64,000 bases of DNA, taken from positions 1 to 64,000 of the forward strand of contig DAOTTY010000071.1 of the NCBI GenBank assembly GCA_034437575.1. Direction: 5' to 3'. The stretch comes from DAOTTY01 sp034437575. Its GTDB lineage: Bacteria; Chloroflexota; Anaerolineae; Aggregatilineales; Phototrophicaceae. The notes beneath the pieces are model-generated. The model worked only from the letters and a program-made list of their open reading frames with translations, did no database searches and was not told where the DNA came from. Of this stretch, positions 40,251 through 48,920 are shown in pieces. Each line of letters opens with the position of its first letter. Positions within the stretch are counted from its first letter, which is position 1. The translations under genes and the position numbers were made by a program.

Positions 40251-41867
40251 ATGCCCCAACACATCGCTGTATATGACACCACGCTCCGCGATGGCACGCA
40301 GCGCGAGGGTATTTCGCTGTCACTGGCAGATAAGCTCAAAATCACGCACCTGCTGGATGAACTGGGCGTGGATTACATCGAAGGTGGGTGGCCGGGGTCT
40401 AACCCCAAAGACGCGGCTTACTTCAAGGCGGTTCATAAGCTGAACCTGAAGCACACCCAAATAGCCGCGTTTGGCTCCACATGCCGCAAAGGCAGTGACC
40501 CGGCGAACGATGACAATATTAAGGCGCTGGTAGACGCCCAAACACCTGTGGTGACGGTTGTTGGCAAAACGTCCATGCTGCATGTGACAGACGTGCTGCG
40601 AACCACGCCAGAAGAAAATCTGCGGATCATCAAGGACAGCGTGGCTTACCTGAAGTCACTGGGCAAAGAGGTGATTTACGACGCGGAACACTTCTTTGAT
40701 GGCACCAAGCTGGACCTGGAATACGCTTTTGATACGATCAAGGCGGCGGTGGATGGCGGTGCAGACTGGGTGGTGCTGTGTGATACCAACGGTGGTTCAT
40801 TGCCCTGGGAAGTGGCGCAGTTGTTTGAGGCGGTGCAGAGCGCCTTCCCCGATGTGGCATTGGGGGTGCATACCCACAACGACGGCGAGCTTGCTGTAGC
40901 GAATACGCTGGCGGCGGTGCAGGCCGGGGCGGTTCATGTGCAGGGTACCATCAATGGGTATGGGGAGCGCTGCGGCAATGCCAACCTGTGCAGCATCATC
41001 CCAGATTTGCAGCTCAAGATGGGCTACAACTGTGTACCGGCTGACAGCCTGCGCACATTGACGAAACTATCGCTGACGGTAGCGGAAATCGCCAACCTCG
41101 CACCCGATACCCACCTCGCCTATGTGGGGCGCAGCGCTTTCGCGCACAAAGGTGGCATTCATGTTGCGGCCATCCGGCGCAATGTGGATAGCTACCAGCA
41201 CATTGACCCGGCACTCGTCGGTAATGAAATGCGCGTTCTTGTGAGTGACCTATCGGGGCGTGGCAACCTGCTCAGTAAGGCGGAGGAGTTTGGCCTGGAT
41301 GTGACCAGCACCGAGGCCGTGCGTGTGCTGGATGAGATCAAGGCGCTGGAACACGAGGGCTTTGTGTTTGAAGGGGCAGAAGCATCTGTGGCGATTCGGC
41401 TGCACCGCGCTCAGCCGGGCTACAAGCCGATTTTCAAGCTGATTGACTTCACAGCGATTGTGGAAGACCGTCGCGGACGTGGCCCGCTGGCTGAAGCGAT
41501 GGTCAAGCTGGATATTGACGGCGATGTGGTTCACACCGCAGCCGAGGGTAATGGCCCGGTTAATGCGCTGGACCTTGCCTTACGCAAGGCGCTGATGCCG
41601 CGCTACCCGCTGGTGGCAGACTTCCAACTGGCTGACTACAAGGTGCGTATCCTCAACAGTGACCAGGGCACGGCTGCGACGACGCGCGTGTTTATCGACA
41701 CACAGATGGGCAGCAAGCGCTGGAGTACGGTGGGCGCGGGGTCAAACATCATCCGGGCGAGTTGGCTGGCCCTGGTGGATAGTGTGGAATACGCGCTGTG
41801 CCTGGCCTGGGATGGTAACGACCCGCTAGTAGAAAACGCCGAAGGTCCGGCGGTTGCTGCCAAGTAG
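40251..41867 (+). CDS. cimA: Citramalate synthase
   Basis: 538 residues. It condenses pyruvate and acetyl-CoA to citramalate, giving 2-ketobutyrate for isoleucine without threonine deaminase. The barrel starts VYDTTLRDGTQREGISLSLADKLKI, and DYIEGGWPGSNPKDAAYF is characteristic of CimA as opposed to LeuA (which has VDIIEAGFPAASPDD here). HTHNDGELAVANTLAAVQAGAVHVQGTINGYGERCGN is the metal-binding part. The C-terminal regulatory domain is complete. No leucine or threonine deaminase-type gene follows. Its place next to leuCD, which process citramalate in this pathway, supports the call. Confidence 0.92.
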   Translation: MPQHIAVYDTTLRDGTQREGISLSLADKLKITHLLDELGVDYIEGGWPGSNPKDAAYFKAVHKLNLKHTQIAAFGSTCRKGSDPANDDNIKALVDAQTPVVTVVGKTSMLHVTDVLRTTPEENLRIIKDSVAYLKSLGKEVIYDAEHFFDGTKLDLEYAFDTIKAAVDGGADWVVLCDTNGGSLPWEVAQLFEAVQSAFPDVALGVHTHNDGELAVANTLAAVQAGAVHVQGTINGYGERCGNANLCSIIPDLQLKMGYNCVPADSLRTLTKLSLTVAEIANLAPDTHLAYVGRSAFAHKGGIHVAAIRRNVDSYQHIDPALVGNEMRVLVSDLSGRGNLLSKAEEFGLDVTSTEAVRVLDEIKALEHEGFVFEGAEASVAIRLHRAQPGYKPIFKLIDFTAIVEDRRGRGPLAEAMVKLDIDGDVVHTAAEGNGPVNALDLALRKALMPRYPLVADFQLADYKVRILNSDQGTAATTRVFIDTQMGSKRWSTVGAGSNIIRASWLALVDSVEYALCLAWDGNDPLVENAEGPAVAAK

Positions 41868-42359
41868 ATGCGCGGGATTGTGGCCTGTGGGCTAATTATG
41901 ATGGTTGTGGCGGTGAGTGGGTGCGGGGCACAGCCAACAGGGGTGCCGCCAACAAATACGCCCCGCCCGACGCTCCCGCCGCGTACCGCACCAACGGCCA
42001 TCCCGACGCCTGCGGACGGTGGTAACGTGGCTGTGGGCGAGTTTGTGGTGGTGCTGCTGCCTGGGCAGACGCCGGTGGATGTGCTGCTAACCGTCGAAGC
42101 TGAGCAGGCAGTGTCGATTACCGCTGCGGCGCTCACTGATGACTTTGAGGGCAACCCGCTTGACCCGGTATTGGAAGTTATCGGCAGTGAGAATACGCGG
42201 CTGGCCTATGACGATGACAGCGGCGAGATTGAGCGTGATGCGGCCATACGCGGGTTGCAATTGCCGCCGGGTGCATACATCGTCCGGGTGAATGCGTTTA
42301 ATGGATTTCAGCGCGGTGAGATTGCGCTGCGCGTCGAAGGGGAGGATGAGTTAGAGTGA
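41868..42359 (+). CDS. Small lipoprotein inside the leu operon
   Basis: 163 residues, starting right after the cimA stop. A signal peptide ends in a lipobox (VVAVSGC, Cys19), then a Thr/Pro linker (TNTPRPTLPPRTAPT) and a beta-rich domain (VLLPGQTPVDVLLTVEAEQ, LEVIGSENTRLAYDDDSGEIERDAAIRGLQLPPGAYIVRV) like a pre-peptidase C-terminal (PPC) domain. Its stop overlaps the leuB GTG start by four bases. An exported lipoprotein between cimA and leuB is odd; it may be a passenger or sense amino acids outside. No known function. Confidence 0.8.
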   Translation: MRGIVACGLIMMVVAVSGCGAQPTGVPPTNTPRPTLPPRTAPTAIPTPADGGNVAVGEFVVVLLPGQTPVDVLLTVEAEQAVSITAAALTDDFEGNPLDPVLEVIGSENTRLAYDDDSGEIERDAAIRGLQLPPGAYIVRVNAFNGFQRGEIALRVEGEDELE

Positions 42360-43417
42360 AAGCAAAGATTGCAGTATTAGCCGGTGACGGCATTGGCCCG
42401 GAGGTGACGGGTAAGGCCGTTGAGGTGCTGGAAAAGGTCGCGGGTCAGTTCGGGCATGAATTCGCGTTTGAACACGCGCTGATGGGCGGCATTGCCATTG
42501 ATGAAACGGGCGACCCGCTGCCAGAAGCGACCATCAAAGTGTGTGAGGGGGCCGATGCGATTTTGCTGGGGGCGGTAGGTGGCCCGCAGTGGAGTGACCC
42601 CACAGCCAATGTGCGCCCAGAGCAAGGGCTGCTCAAAATCCGGCAGCACTTTGGGTTGTTTGCCAACCTGCGCCCGGTGAAAATCTACCCGGCGCTGACG
42701 CAGCACGCGCCGCTGCGCCCTGACCTGCTGGAAGGCGTGGATATGCTGTTCGTGCGCGAGCTAACGGGCGGCATCTACTTTGGAGAGCGGCGTGAGCAGG
42801 CTGACGGCGAGGACGCCTACGACACAATGTATTACACCCGTGAGGAAGTCGGGCGGGTGGCTAATGTCGCCTTCCGAGCAGCGCAGGGCCGCCGTAAGAA
42901 GCTCACGTCAGTAGACAAGGCAAACGTGTTGGCGGCAATGCGTTTGTGGCGGCGCACAGTGGTCGAAGTGCATGAGGACTATGCCGATGTTGAACTGGAA
43001 CACCTGCTGGTAGATGCCGCAACGATGCATATGCTCACGCGCCCGGCGGACTTTGATGTGATTGTAGCGGGCAATATGTTCGGGGACATCCTGAGTGATG
43101 AGGCGAGTGTGCTGGCCGGGTCATTGGGGATGCTGCCGTCGGCGTCGTTGGGGTTGGAACGGTTTGGGCTGTACGAACCCATTCACGGCTCTGCGCCGGA
43201 CATCGCCGGACAGGGCAAAGCCAACCCCACCGCCATGATCCTGAGTGCGGCGCTGCTGCTGCGCTACAGCCTGAACCTCGAAAACGAGGCGGCGGCTGTT
43301 GAGGCGGCAGTGGATAAGGTCATTGATGATGGGGCACGCACGGCAGATATTGCCCCGCGTGGCGGTGAGTTCGTCAGCACGGATGAGTTTGCATCAGCAG
43401 TGATAGCCGCGCTTTAG
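42356..43417 (+). CDS. leuB: 3-isopropylmalate dehydrogenase
   Basis: 353 residues from GTG 42356. It oxidises and decarboxylates 3-isopropylmalate with NAD. The family start is AKIAVLAGDGIGPEVTGKAVEVL, RELTGGIYFGERR is the substrate loop, SVDKANVLAAMRLWRR the catalytic Lys region, and DVIVAGNMFGDILSDEASVLAGSLGMLPSASLG the metal and NAD block. Last gene of the ilv-leu transcript; it faces a convergent Clp-N gene 11 bases away without a clear terminator. Confidence 0.96.
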   Translation: MKAKIAVLAGDGIGPEVTGKAVEVLEKVAGQFGHEFAFEHALMGGIAIDETGDPLPEATIKVCEGADAILLGAVGGPQWSDPTANVRPEQGLLKIRQHFGLFANLRPVKIYPALTQHAPLRPDLLEGVDMLFVRELTGGIYFGERREQADGEDAYDTMYYTREEVGRVANVAFRAAQGRRKKLTSVDKANVLAAMRLWRRTVVEVHEDYADVELEHLLVDAATMHMLTRPADFDVIVAGNMFGDILSDEASVLAGSLGMLPSASLGLERFGLYEPIHGSAPDIAGQGKANPTAMILSAALLLRYSLNLENEAAAVEAAVDKVIDDGARTADIAPRGGEFVSTDEFASAVIAAL

Positions 43418-43428
43418 TGGTGTAAGTA

Positions 43429-43830
43429 TCACATTGATGCGGCAAACCCAAGTCGCGTTAGGATGTGTACTGGCAGGCTGTCGCCCTCCTCAATGATGGC
43501 CTGCCATACATCCACACCTGTGACCGCTTCGGCACGTCCGGCTTCGATGGCCAGGTCGTGTGCCAGACTGAGAATCACGGTGGCACGCGGCGTGTACGGG
43601 TGACCCCCCCACAGCACTTTATCATCGCCAGGGCTGGCGTAAGCGAATGTGTACGCAATCACAGTGCCGGGGTCAATGTCCTGCAATTGCAGTGTTTCGC
43701 TTACAGCCGCGTCCTCAGAAACGACCGCGATGAACAAGTGCTCCACACCCAGATAAGCATGGTGCATCTGGGCGGCTTGCTGACGGGCAGCGATGAGGAC
43801 CTCTGGCAGGGTCGTCGGCGTAGATGCCAT
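43429..43830 (-). CDS. Stand-alone Clp N-terminal-like domain protein
   Basis: 133 residues from ATG 43830 (the frame is open further upstream, inside the FHA gene, without a start that has a ribosome site). LPEVLIAARQQAAQMHHAYLGVEHLFIAVVSED is the Clp repeat (ClpA/ClpC N-domain) pattern, and a second related helix set follows (ATVILSLAHDLAIEAGRAEAVTGVDVWQAIIEEGDSLPVHIL). No ATPase is attached. Stand-alone Clp-N proteins can act as adaptors or regulators of Clp proteases. It lies four bases after an FHA gene. Confidence 0.75.
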   Translation of the reverse strand: MASTPTTLPEVLIAARQQAAQMHHAYLGVEHLFIAVVSEDAAVSETLQLQDIDPGTVIAYTFAYASPGDDKVLWGGHPYTPRATVILSLAHDLAIEAGRAEAVTGVDVWQAIIEEGDSLPVHILTRLGFAASM

Positions 43831-43834
43831 CAGA

Positions 43835-44182
43835 TTATGCCATTTCCTCAAGGGTGTAACGCAGCCAGGTTTTACCAACGCGGAACAACTGTCCCGGTTG
43901 AAGCGGCACGGCCCCACTTACAGGGGTGGCTTCGCCAATGTGGTTGGGATGTTCGGTAAAGGTGCCGTTCTTGCTGCTGGCGTCAAGCAGCCACCAGTCG
44001 TTGTGGCGCTGCTGTAGTGTTGCATGATACCGCGAGATCACCGCGTCTGTGCCAATAATGATGTCGTTGCCTGTGCCGCGCCCGATGGTGACTTCCCCGG
44101 TGAGTAGGGCCGCTACCAGGAAGCTAAACACCTCGCCGTCAAGCGGGCCGCTCATGACCGTGATGGTCAGGTGTTGTGCCAC
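43835..44182 (-). CDS. FHA-domain protein
   Basis: 115 residues from GTG 44182, which follows AGAGGAGA; an upstream ATG at 44227 has no such site. It is a single forkhead-associated domain: VTIGRGTGNDIIIGTDAVISRYHATLQQRHNDWWLLDASSKNGTF, with the Arg, Ser-Arg-x-His and Asn residues that bind phosphothreonine peptides, and a short tail. With no enzymatic part it should act as an adaptor. It is joined to the Clp-N gene in an operon and diverges from a membrane-protein gene. Confidence 0.85.
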   Translation of the reverse strand: MAQHLTITVMSGPLDGEVFSFLVAALLTGEVTIGRGTGNDIIIGTDAVISRYHATLQQRHNDWWLLDASSKNGTFTEHPNHIGEATPVSGAVPLQPGQLFRVGKTWLRYTLEEMA

Positions 44183-44232
44183 TACTGCTTCTCCTCTGGT
44201 TTGCGCTGGCCGCCGCTTGCAAAACATCGTGA

Positions 44233-44269
44233 TTGTGGTTCAATCAGGCGCTTGTGGGTCAATCAGGCG
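44233..44269. repeat. Tandem direct repeat between fha and the membrane-protein gene
   Basis: TTGTGGTTCAATCAGGCG (44233-44250) and TTGTGGGTCAATCAGGCG (44252-44269) differ at one base and are 19 bases apart, about two helix turns. They lie just before a TGC-TATACT sequence (44283-44291). This suits binding of a regulator dimer to direct repeats. Confidence 0.5.
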
Positions 44270-44281
44270 AAAGGTCGCCCC

Positions 44282-45907
44282 TTGCTATACTCCAGGCGCT
44301 TAACCGCTGTAACAAGCCTTATCCTGCTGCTCATTGTGATTATGCCGTGGCTGCCTTACCTGGGCAAGAATACGGCTCATCTGGATGCGTGGCGCTTTAT
44401 GTCCAACGCGGCGCAGGGCGAGTTTCTGCTGCATCCGGGCAGGCCGCTGACGTGGCTGCCCTGGTGGGGCGTGTATCGGCTTTTTCCAGAGTCGTTCACG
44501 GGCGTGCAGGTATTTTTGATCCTGTTGCAGTGGGGCAAGGTGCTGGCGTTTTGGGCGCTGCTGCGCGACCTGCCGTGCATCCGGGGGCAGCCCGCTGCTT
44601 TGCACGTCACGGCGGCGGCGCTGCTGGCGGTTTACTCAACGGATGTGAGCCTGTACTGGCTGGGTACGCTGGCCACGCAGTTGAGCCTGCTCAGCTTTGT
44701 GCTGGCGGTGTGGCTGCTGTTGTGGCATGTACGGGAGCCGCACACTATAAAGCTCGTCGCAATGGTCGTGTGCCTGTACCTGACGGTTGGGACACATGAG
44801 CGCTACTATGCGTTGATCTTCGCAGCGCCGCTGCTGCTTGGCCCGGCACTGCTGAAGGTGTGGCGTGTGGCCCTGCTTTGGTATGCGATCCCCGTGCTGC
44901 AACTGGCTTACTCTGTGTATGCGATCTTTTTGCGGCCTGCGGACTCGTACCAATCTGGATTGGTAGACCCCACTTACGAGTTTACGTCTTTAGCGTATAT
45001 AGTGAATCGCACGACTTCATCCGTAATGCAGGTTGTGGGGCAAACATTGTGGATTCCGGTTACACGTAATGTTGAGAACAGCGAAATTGCGCTGAGCGCC
45101 GCCACCGGGTTCATTGCCGGGGGGTTGGTGGGGTGGTGGGCGGCTGAGCGGTTCGGGTTGCGGGTTCGGGCGGCTGCATGGACGGTCGGGTTGGGGTTGG
45201 TGACCATCGCATTAGGCTTTTTGCCGTTCACGATTACGGTGTATTACCAAAACAGTGACCGCACGTTCTTTTTGAGTGTGATGGGCGGGGCTGTGGTGTG
45301 GGCGGTGGCGGCATGGATTGTCCGGGAGCGGTTGCCGTTGGGTCGCTGGCTGCTGGCCTTGTTTGTGGCCGGGTTTGTGGCAGCACACACCCTGACCAAC
45401 CTCAAGCTGCATCGCGGCTTTCGGGAGCAGTCGATACAGGTGCAAACCCTGGCCGATGCACTCATCACGGAGACTGGGCCGCTGCGCGAGGGTACATTGC
45501 TGTGGGTTGTCTTCCCAACGTTGGAGGAGCGCGTTGCAGCCGATAACCTGAACTTCCCCTGGATGATCGAGAGCATCTACCAGTATGTGTTCCAGCGGGA
45601 TGTAATGGTGTGCATCAGTGATGCCGGGCAGCAGCCCCGCGCTGACTGTGAACTGCGCCAGGACGGCATCTATGTGGTGGCAAACCGCGAGCGTGCCGAG
45701 GCGCGGTTGTATCCGTATGAGCGCGTAGTGGCGATTGAAGTTATGCCGACCCGTAACACGGTGACGCTGCTGGGGCAAATCCCGGTGGAGGTGGCACCAA
45801 TTGAGACTGATTTAATCAATGTAGGCTATACACCGCAAAGCAATTTACTGCCTGCGGATAGGTTGCCCGCCCGTTACAATAACGTGTTTGATTACGCAGC
45901 GCGGTAG
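44282..45907 (+). CDS. Polytopic membrane protein, possibly a GT-C-type glycosyltransferase
   Basis: About 541 residues if TTG 44282 is used, which has AAAGG seven bases upstream. A TGC-TATACT box overlaps this start, so a later start is also possible and the 5' end is uncertain. A first helix (SLILLLIVIMPWLPYLG) is followed by an extracytoplasmic loop with HLDAWRF, then eight to ten more helices, and a soluble C-terminal domain of about 170 residues. The plan resembles membrane glycosyltransferases that use polyprenyl-linked sugars (acidic first loop), but I see no firm family motif. The gene is followed by tRNA-Pro. Confidence 0.65.
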   Translation: MLYSRRLTAVTSLILLLIVIMPWLPYLGKNTAHLDAWRFMSNAAQGEFLLHPGRPLTWLPWWGVYRLFPESFTGVQVFLILLQWGKVLAFWALLRDLPCIRGQPAALHVTAAALLAVYSTDVSLYWLGTLATQLSLLSFVLAVWLLLWHVREPHTIKLVAMVVCLYLTVGTHERYYALIFAAPLLLGPALLKVWRVALLWYAIPVLQLAYSVYAIFLRPADSYQSGLVDPTYEFTSLAYIVNRTTSSVMQVVGQTLWIPVTRNVENSEIALSAATGFIAGGLVGWWAAERFGLRVRAAAWTVGLGLVTIALGFLPFTITVYYQNSDRTFFLSVMGGAVVWAVAAWIVRERLPLGRWLLALFVAGFVAAHTLTNLKLHRGFREQSIQVQTLADALITETGPLREGTLLWVVFPTLEERVAADNLNFPWMIESIYQYVFQRDVMVCISDAGQQPRADCELRQDGIYVVANRERAEARLYPYERVVAIEVMPTRNTVTLLGQIPVEVAPIETDLINVGYTPQSNLLPADRLPARYNNVFDYAAR

Positions 45908-45929
45908 GGGGTTTGTGGCAAACTGTCGC

Positions 45930-45958
45930 TTGCCATCCCATCATGAGGCGACTATACT
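45930..45958 (+). promoter_or_regulatory. Promoter of tRNA-Pro
   Basis: TTGCCA (45930-45935), 17 bases, TATACT (45953-45958). The predicted start is at about 45965, four bases before the tRNA. One of the clearest promoters here. Confidence 0.75.
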
Positions 45959-45968
45959 TTGTTTATAT

Positions 45969-46042
45969 CGGGGCGTAGCGCAGCCTGGTAGCGCGTTCGC
46001 ATGGGGTGCGAAAGGTCGTGGGTTCAAATCCCGCCGCCCCGA
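45969..46042 (+). tRNA. tRNA-Pro (GGG anticodon)
   Basis: The 74-base cloverleaf has acceptor stem CGGGGCG/CGCCCCG with discriminator A. The anticodon stem TTCGC/GCGAA encloses ATGGGGT, giving anticodon GGG (reads CCC and CCU, Pro). The T-loop GGTTCAAATCC is present. CCA is not encoded. Confidence 0.95.
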
Positions 46043-46050
46043 CAAAACTG

Positions 46051-46080
46051 AAACTCCCTCACTATGAGGGAGTTTTTTGT
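46051..46080 (+). terminator. Intrinsic terminator after tRNA-Pro
   Basis: AACTCCCTCA pairs with TGAGGGAGTT around CTA, followed by TTTT. It is eight bases after the tRNA and may also serve the convergent LCP gene. Confidence 0.85.
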
Positions 46081-46088
46081 TTGCCGCG

Positions 46089-47807
46089 CTAATTGGCCTC
46101 AGATGTCCCCTCGTTGGCTGCAACTTCCTGAATGGGCAGCACCCCACCTGGGCACGAATTATAGCTTGTTCCCACTACCACATCATAATCCGCAACGCGG
46201 TTCGGGTCGGGCTGTTGGGTGATGGCCTCGCCGGATAGGTTCAGAATGGACGCGATTTCTGGTGTGCTGCTGCCCTTCGTCTGGCCGATGTAGTCCATGA
46301 GTGTTGTTTCTTCCTGGGTGGTGCCATCGGCAGTGCCAGCCGCATATGCTGAGAAGCCCGCGTTTTGCAGGGCTTCGGCTGCTACGCGGTCAATATCTGG
46401 CTTGCCCGTGCCATTGAACACACGGATGGTGGCACCGCGTACTTCGATTTGGTTGGCGGTGGGCGGTGCGTAGAAGTCCTGTAGCAGCGGGAGCAGCGTT
46501 TCGTATATGGGAAGCTGTACGTTGGACTCGCCATCGGGGGTCGTCCAGCTTTCGGTGTGGTAGGTGGGTGCCAGCGTGAACTGTTCGATCTTGCTGGTAT
46601 CCAGGTTGATAGCGAGCGGTAGCAGGCTGATGGCTTCTTCGCGGCTCATGTTGGTTTCTACGATTTCCATGCCTTCGCTCCACAGGGCGGGCAACTGCGA
46701 AACCTGGCCGTTAGCGAGCGCCTTACGGAAGATTGCCCGAATAAGCTGCTGTTGGCGGCGGCCCCGGTCGAAGTCGGTGCTGTTTTTGCGGGAGCGGGCG
46801 AACCACTGCGCGTCGAAACCATCCAGGGTGTAATAGCCCACGTCTAGCGTTCGCAAGTAGTAGTTTTCTTCAAGTGGGCGGGTGAGGTCGAGGTCTTCGA
46901 TGGGGGCGACGGGGTACCAGTCTTGATAGGCACAGTCTACGGCGATGTCCACGCCGCCCACAAGATCAACAATCTGCTCAAATTCAGTGATGTTCACCTT
47001 AGCGTAGTAGTGAATGTTGATGCCCAGGTTGTAGATGATTGTATCCCGGAACAGGCCGAAACCGCCGCCCGTCCAGCCCACTTGTTCACCCCAGCCGTAG
47101 GCCACATTCAGGCGGCTCATGCCTAGCCCCGGCACATACACGAACAGGTCACGCGGCAGGCTCATCATGTTGACGGTGCCAGTGTCCCGGTTAATGGAAA
47201 CGATAATCATCGTATCTGTACGGATGGTGTTGTCGTTGGTGATTTCTTCATCGCTGCCCAGTAGCACAATGTTGACCAGGTCGTAACTGCGCTCAAGCGG
47301 CTCCAGGCGGGCCGGGATCGCTGTGGGGGCCGCGTCAATGAGGTTTTGTGGCGCATCCTCCGGGAAGAAGATAGTGGGCAGCACCAACGGTTCAACGGCG
47401 GGTATCGTCGCAGTGGCCTGGGCTTGCTGGGCCGGGACGGCTGTGCTTTCCGCTGGAATGGTGATTTCGATTTCTGGGCGGGGGGTGTTTGTGACGAATG
47501 TCAACGCATCCGGGGTCGCGGTTGGCTCCTGTTGTATCTCACGCTCGTGGCGCATCAGCATAAAGCCGCTGCGGGTCTCGCCCTCGGCGGGAGCCGCCGC
47601 CGTCGCTGCCGCCTCAAATTCTGCTGCCCGTGAGCGGTATTCCATCTGTTGGCCGATGCGCGTGGTCACTGTGCTGACGACACTGCTGCTCAGCCACAGG
47701 GTTGCTGCGAAGATCGCCAACGGCAGCACCACCACCAGCAGCGTTTCAAACACCCGTCGCAACCGGGATCGCCGCTGCGGTGTTGGCGCATGTTGTTCCT
47801 CGACCAT
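46089..47807 (-). CDS. LytR-CpsA-Psr (LCP) family cell-wall ligase with LytR_C domain
   Basis: 572 residues. A basic start and one helix (VFETLLVVVLPLAIFAATLWL, about 20-40) anchor it, then a Thr/Ala/Pro-rich stalk. The LCP domain (about 175-400) has NIVLLGSDEE, RTDTMIIVSINRDTGTVNMMSLPRDLFVYVPG, LNVAYGWGE and ARSRKNSTDFDRGRRQQQLI, including the Arg and Asp residues that bind polyprenyl pyrophosphate. The C-terminal LytR_C domain begins NQIEVRGATIRVFNGTGKPD. These enzymes attach wall polymers to peptidoglycan outside the membrane. AAGGAG lies upstream of ATG 47807. It is part of a minus-strand group with a LysM protein and a sensor protein. Confidence 0.93.
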   Translation of the reverse strand: MVEEQHAPTPQRRSRLRRVFETLLVVVLPLAIFAATLWLSSSVVSTVTTRIGQQMEYRSRAAEFEAAATAAAPAEGETRSGFMLMRHEREIQQEPTATPDALTFVTNTPRPEIEITIPAESTAVPAQQAQATATIPAVEPLVLPTIFFPEDAPQNLIDAAPTAIPARLEPLERSYDLVNIVLLGSDEEITNDNTIRTDTMIIVSINRDTGTVNMMSLPRDLFVYVPGLGMSRLNVAYGWGEQVGWTGGGFGLFRDTIIYNLGINIHYYAKVNITEFEQIVDLVGGVDIAVDCAYQDWYPVAPIEDLDLTRPLEENYYLRTLDVGYYTLDGFDAQWFARSRKNSTDFDRGRRQQQLIRAIFRKALANGQVSQLPALWSEGMEIVETNMSREEAISLLPLAINLDTSKIEQFTLAPTYHTESWTTPDGESNVQLPIYETLLPLLQDFYAPPTANQIEVRGATIRVFNGTGKPDIDRVAAEALQNAGFSAYAAGTADGTTQEETTLMDYIGQTKGSSTPEIASILNLSGEAITQQPDPNRVADYDVVVGTSYNSCPGGVLPIQEVAANEGTSEAN

Positions 47808-47885
47808 ATTCGCTCCTTTGCATAGACGTTATTCAGTGTTGCAATTGGCAGGCCAGTTTAACGGAACAAAAATGGAACGCAATGC

Positions 47886-48920
47886 CTACTCGAAGATCAC
47901 AGGGACAACGCAGGGTTCTACAAAGTTGCCCGTGCGGTCTACAACGGTGAGCTTGACCCAGTACAGGCCGTCGTCGAACATCTCTGCATTGACGGCCCCC
48001 AGTGATCCATTGCTGACGGGGTCAAACGATTGCGAGTAGAAGTTGTAGACGTTGGTGAAGTCCGGGCGTACTTCGATTTTGTAATACTGAAACTCGTCCA
48101 GGGCAGCAGTGCCCGCCACGCCAAATGTGCCCTGAATACGCTGGCCGGGCTGCGGGGCTACAATTTGCGATGAGGCGAGCGCACAGCCTTCACGTTGCAG
48201 GATTTGGGTGCTATCGGGCACGCGGGGTACCCCTGTTTGCACGGGGCCGTTGGGTGAGCGCGGCACGAAAATTACATCCCCGGTAGCGATGTTGTCTGCA
48301 TCGGGGATGCAGTTTACGGTTTTGAGTTCGCCCACGCTGCTGCCTACTGCCCGTGCAATCGAGAACAGCGTGTTACCGCGCTCAACCTGATACGTTGTCC
48401 AGTTGGGGGGCTGTGAGCAGGGCGGCACGGTGCTGATAAGCGTAGGTAGGGCCGCAACCGTTGTGGATTGTATGGTCGGCGTATGTGTGGGTGTGCCGGT
48501 CACGGTTGGGGTGCGCGACGGCGTTTGTGTTGGGGTAGGTGTAAGCGTATCCGTTGCTGTTGGCCCTATCAAAACGGGGGTGCGGGCCGTGGTCGCCCGG
48601 CGTGTAGCGGGCGTATTTGTTGGGGGAACGGTTGGCGTGGATGTGGCAGGTGCGGTGGGTGTCAGCGTATGCGTTGGCGTCATCGTGGCCGTCGGGGTGG
48701 GGGTGCTTGTTTTGGTTTGTGTTACCTTGACGCGCACTGTCGCGCTGACCTGGGTTACGGTTTTGTCGCCACCTGCGATGGCTGTGCCGGGGGTACCTGT
48801 GCCGGGAGGGGCATCTGTGACGAGGCTGAGCAGTGCAGCAGAAAGCCCCACCCCAACCAGCAGCAGCACGACCACAACCGCCGCGAAGATTTCACCGCGT
48901 ACATTACGATTCTGCTGCAT
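47886..48920 (-). CDS. Membrane-anchored LysM protein with long Thr/Pro stalk
   Basis: 344 residues. One N-terminal helix (IFAAVVVVLLLVGVGLSAALLSLV) is followed by about 130 residues rich in Thr, Pro and Ser (TPTPTATMTPTHTLTPTAP and similar), a LysM repeat (YQVERGNTLFSIARAVGSSVGELKTVN, with CIPDADNIATGDVIFVP) and a C-terminal beta-sandwich-like domain. It belongs to the same style as the proteins at 7191 and 8294 but lacks the zinc ribbon and GGPDC motif. It overlaps the preceding sensor gene by 17 bases, so the two are translated from one transcript. Confidence 0.85.
   Translation of the reverse strand: MQQNRNVRGEIFAAVVVVLLLVGVGLSAALLSLVTDAPPGTGTPGTAIAGGDKTVTQVSATVRVKVTQTKTSTPTPTATMTPTHTLTPTAPATSTPTVPPTNTPATRRATTARTPVLIGPTATDTLTPTPTQTPSRTPTVTGTPTHTPTIQSTTVAALPTLISTVPPCSQPPNWTTYQVERGNTLFSIARAVGSSVGELKTVNCIPDADNIATGDVIFVPRSPNGPVQTGVPRVPDSTQILQREGCALASSQIVAPQPGQRIQGTFGVAGTAALDEFQYYKIEVRPDFTNVYNFYSQSFDPVSNGSLGAVNAEMFDDGLYWVKLTVVDRTGNFVEPCVVPVIFE

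Noticed and set aside
44286..44291. TATACT as proof that the membrane-protein gene starts after 44300
   Set aside because: A later start would remove the first membrane helix. The AAAGG-TTG at 44282 is kept as first choice, and the conflict is noted in the feature.
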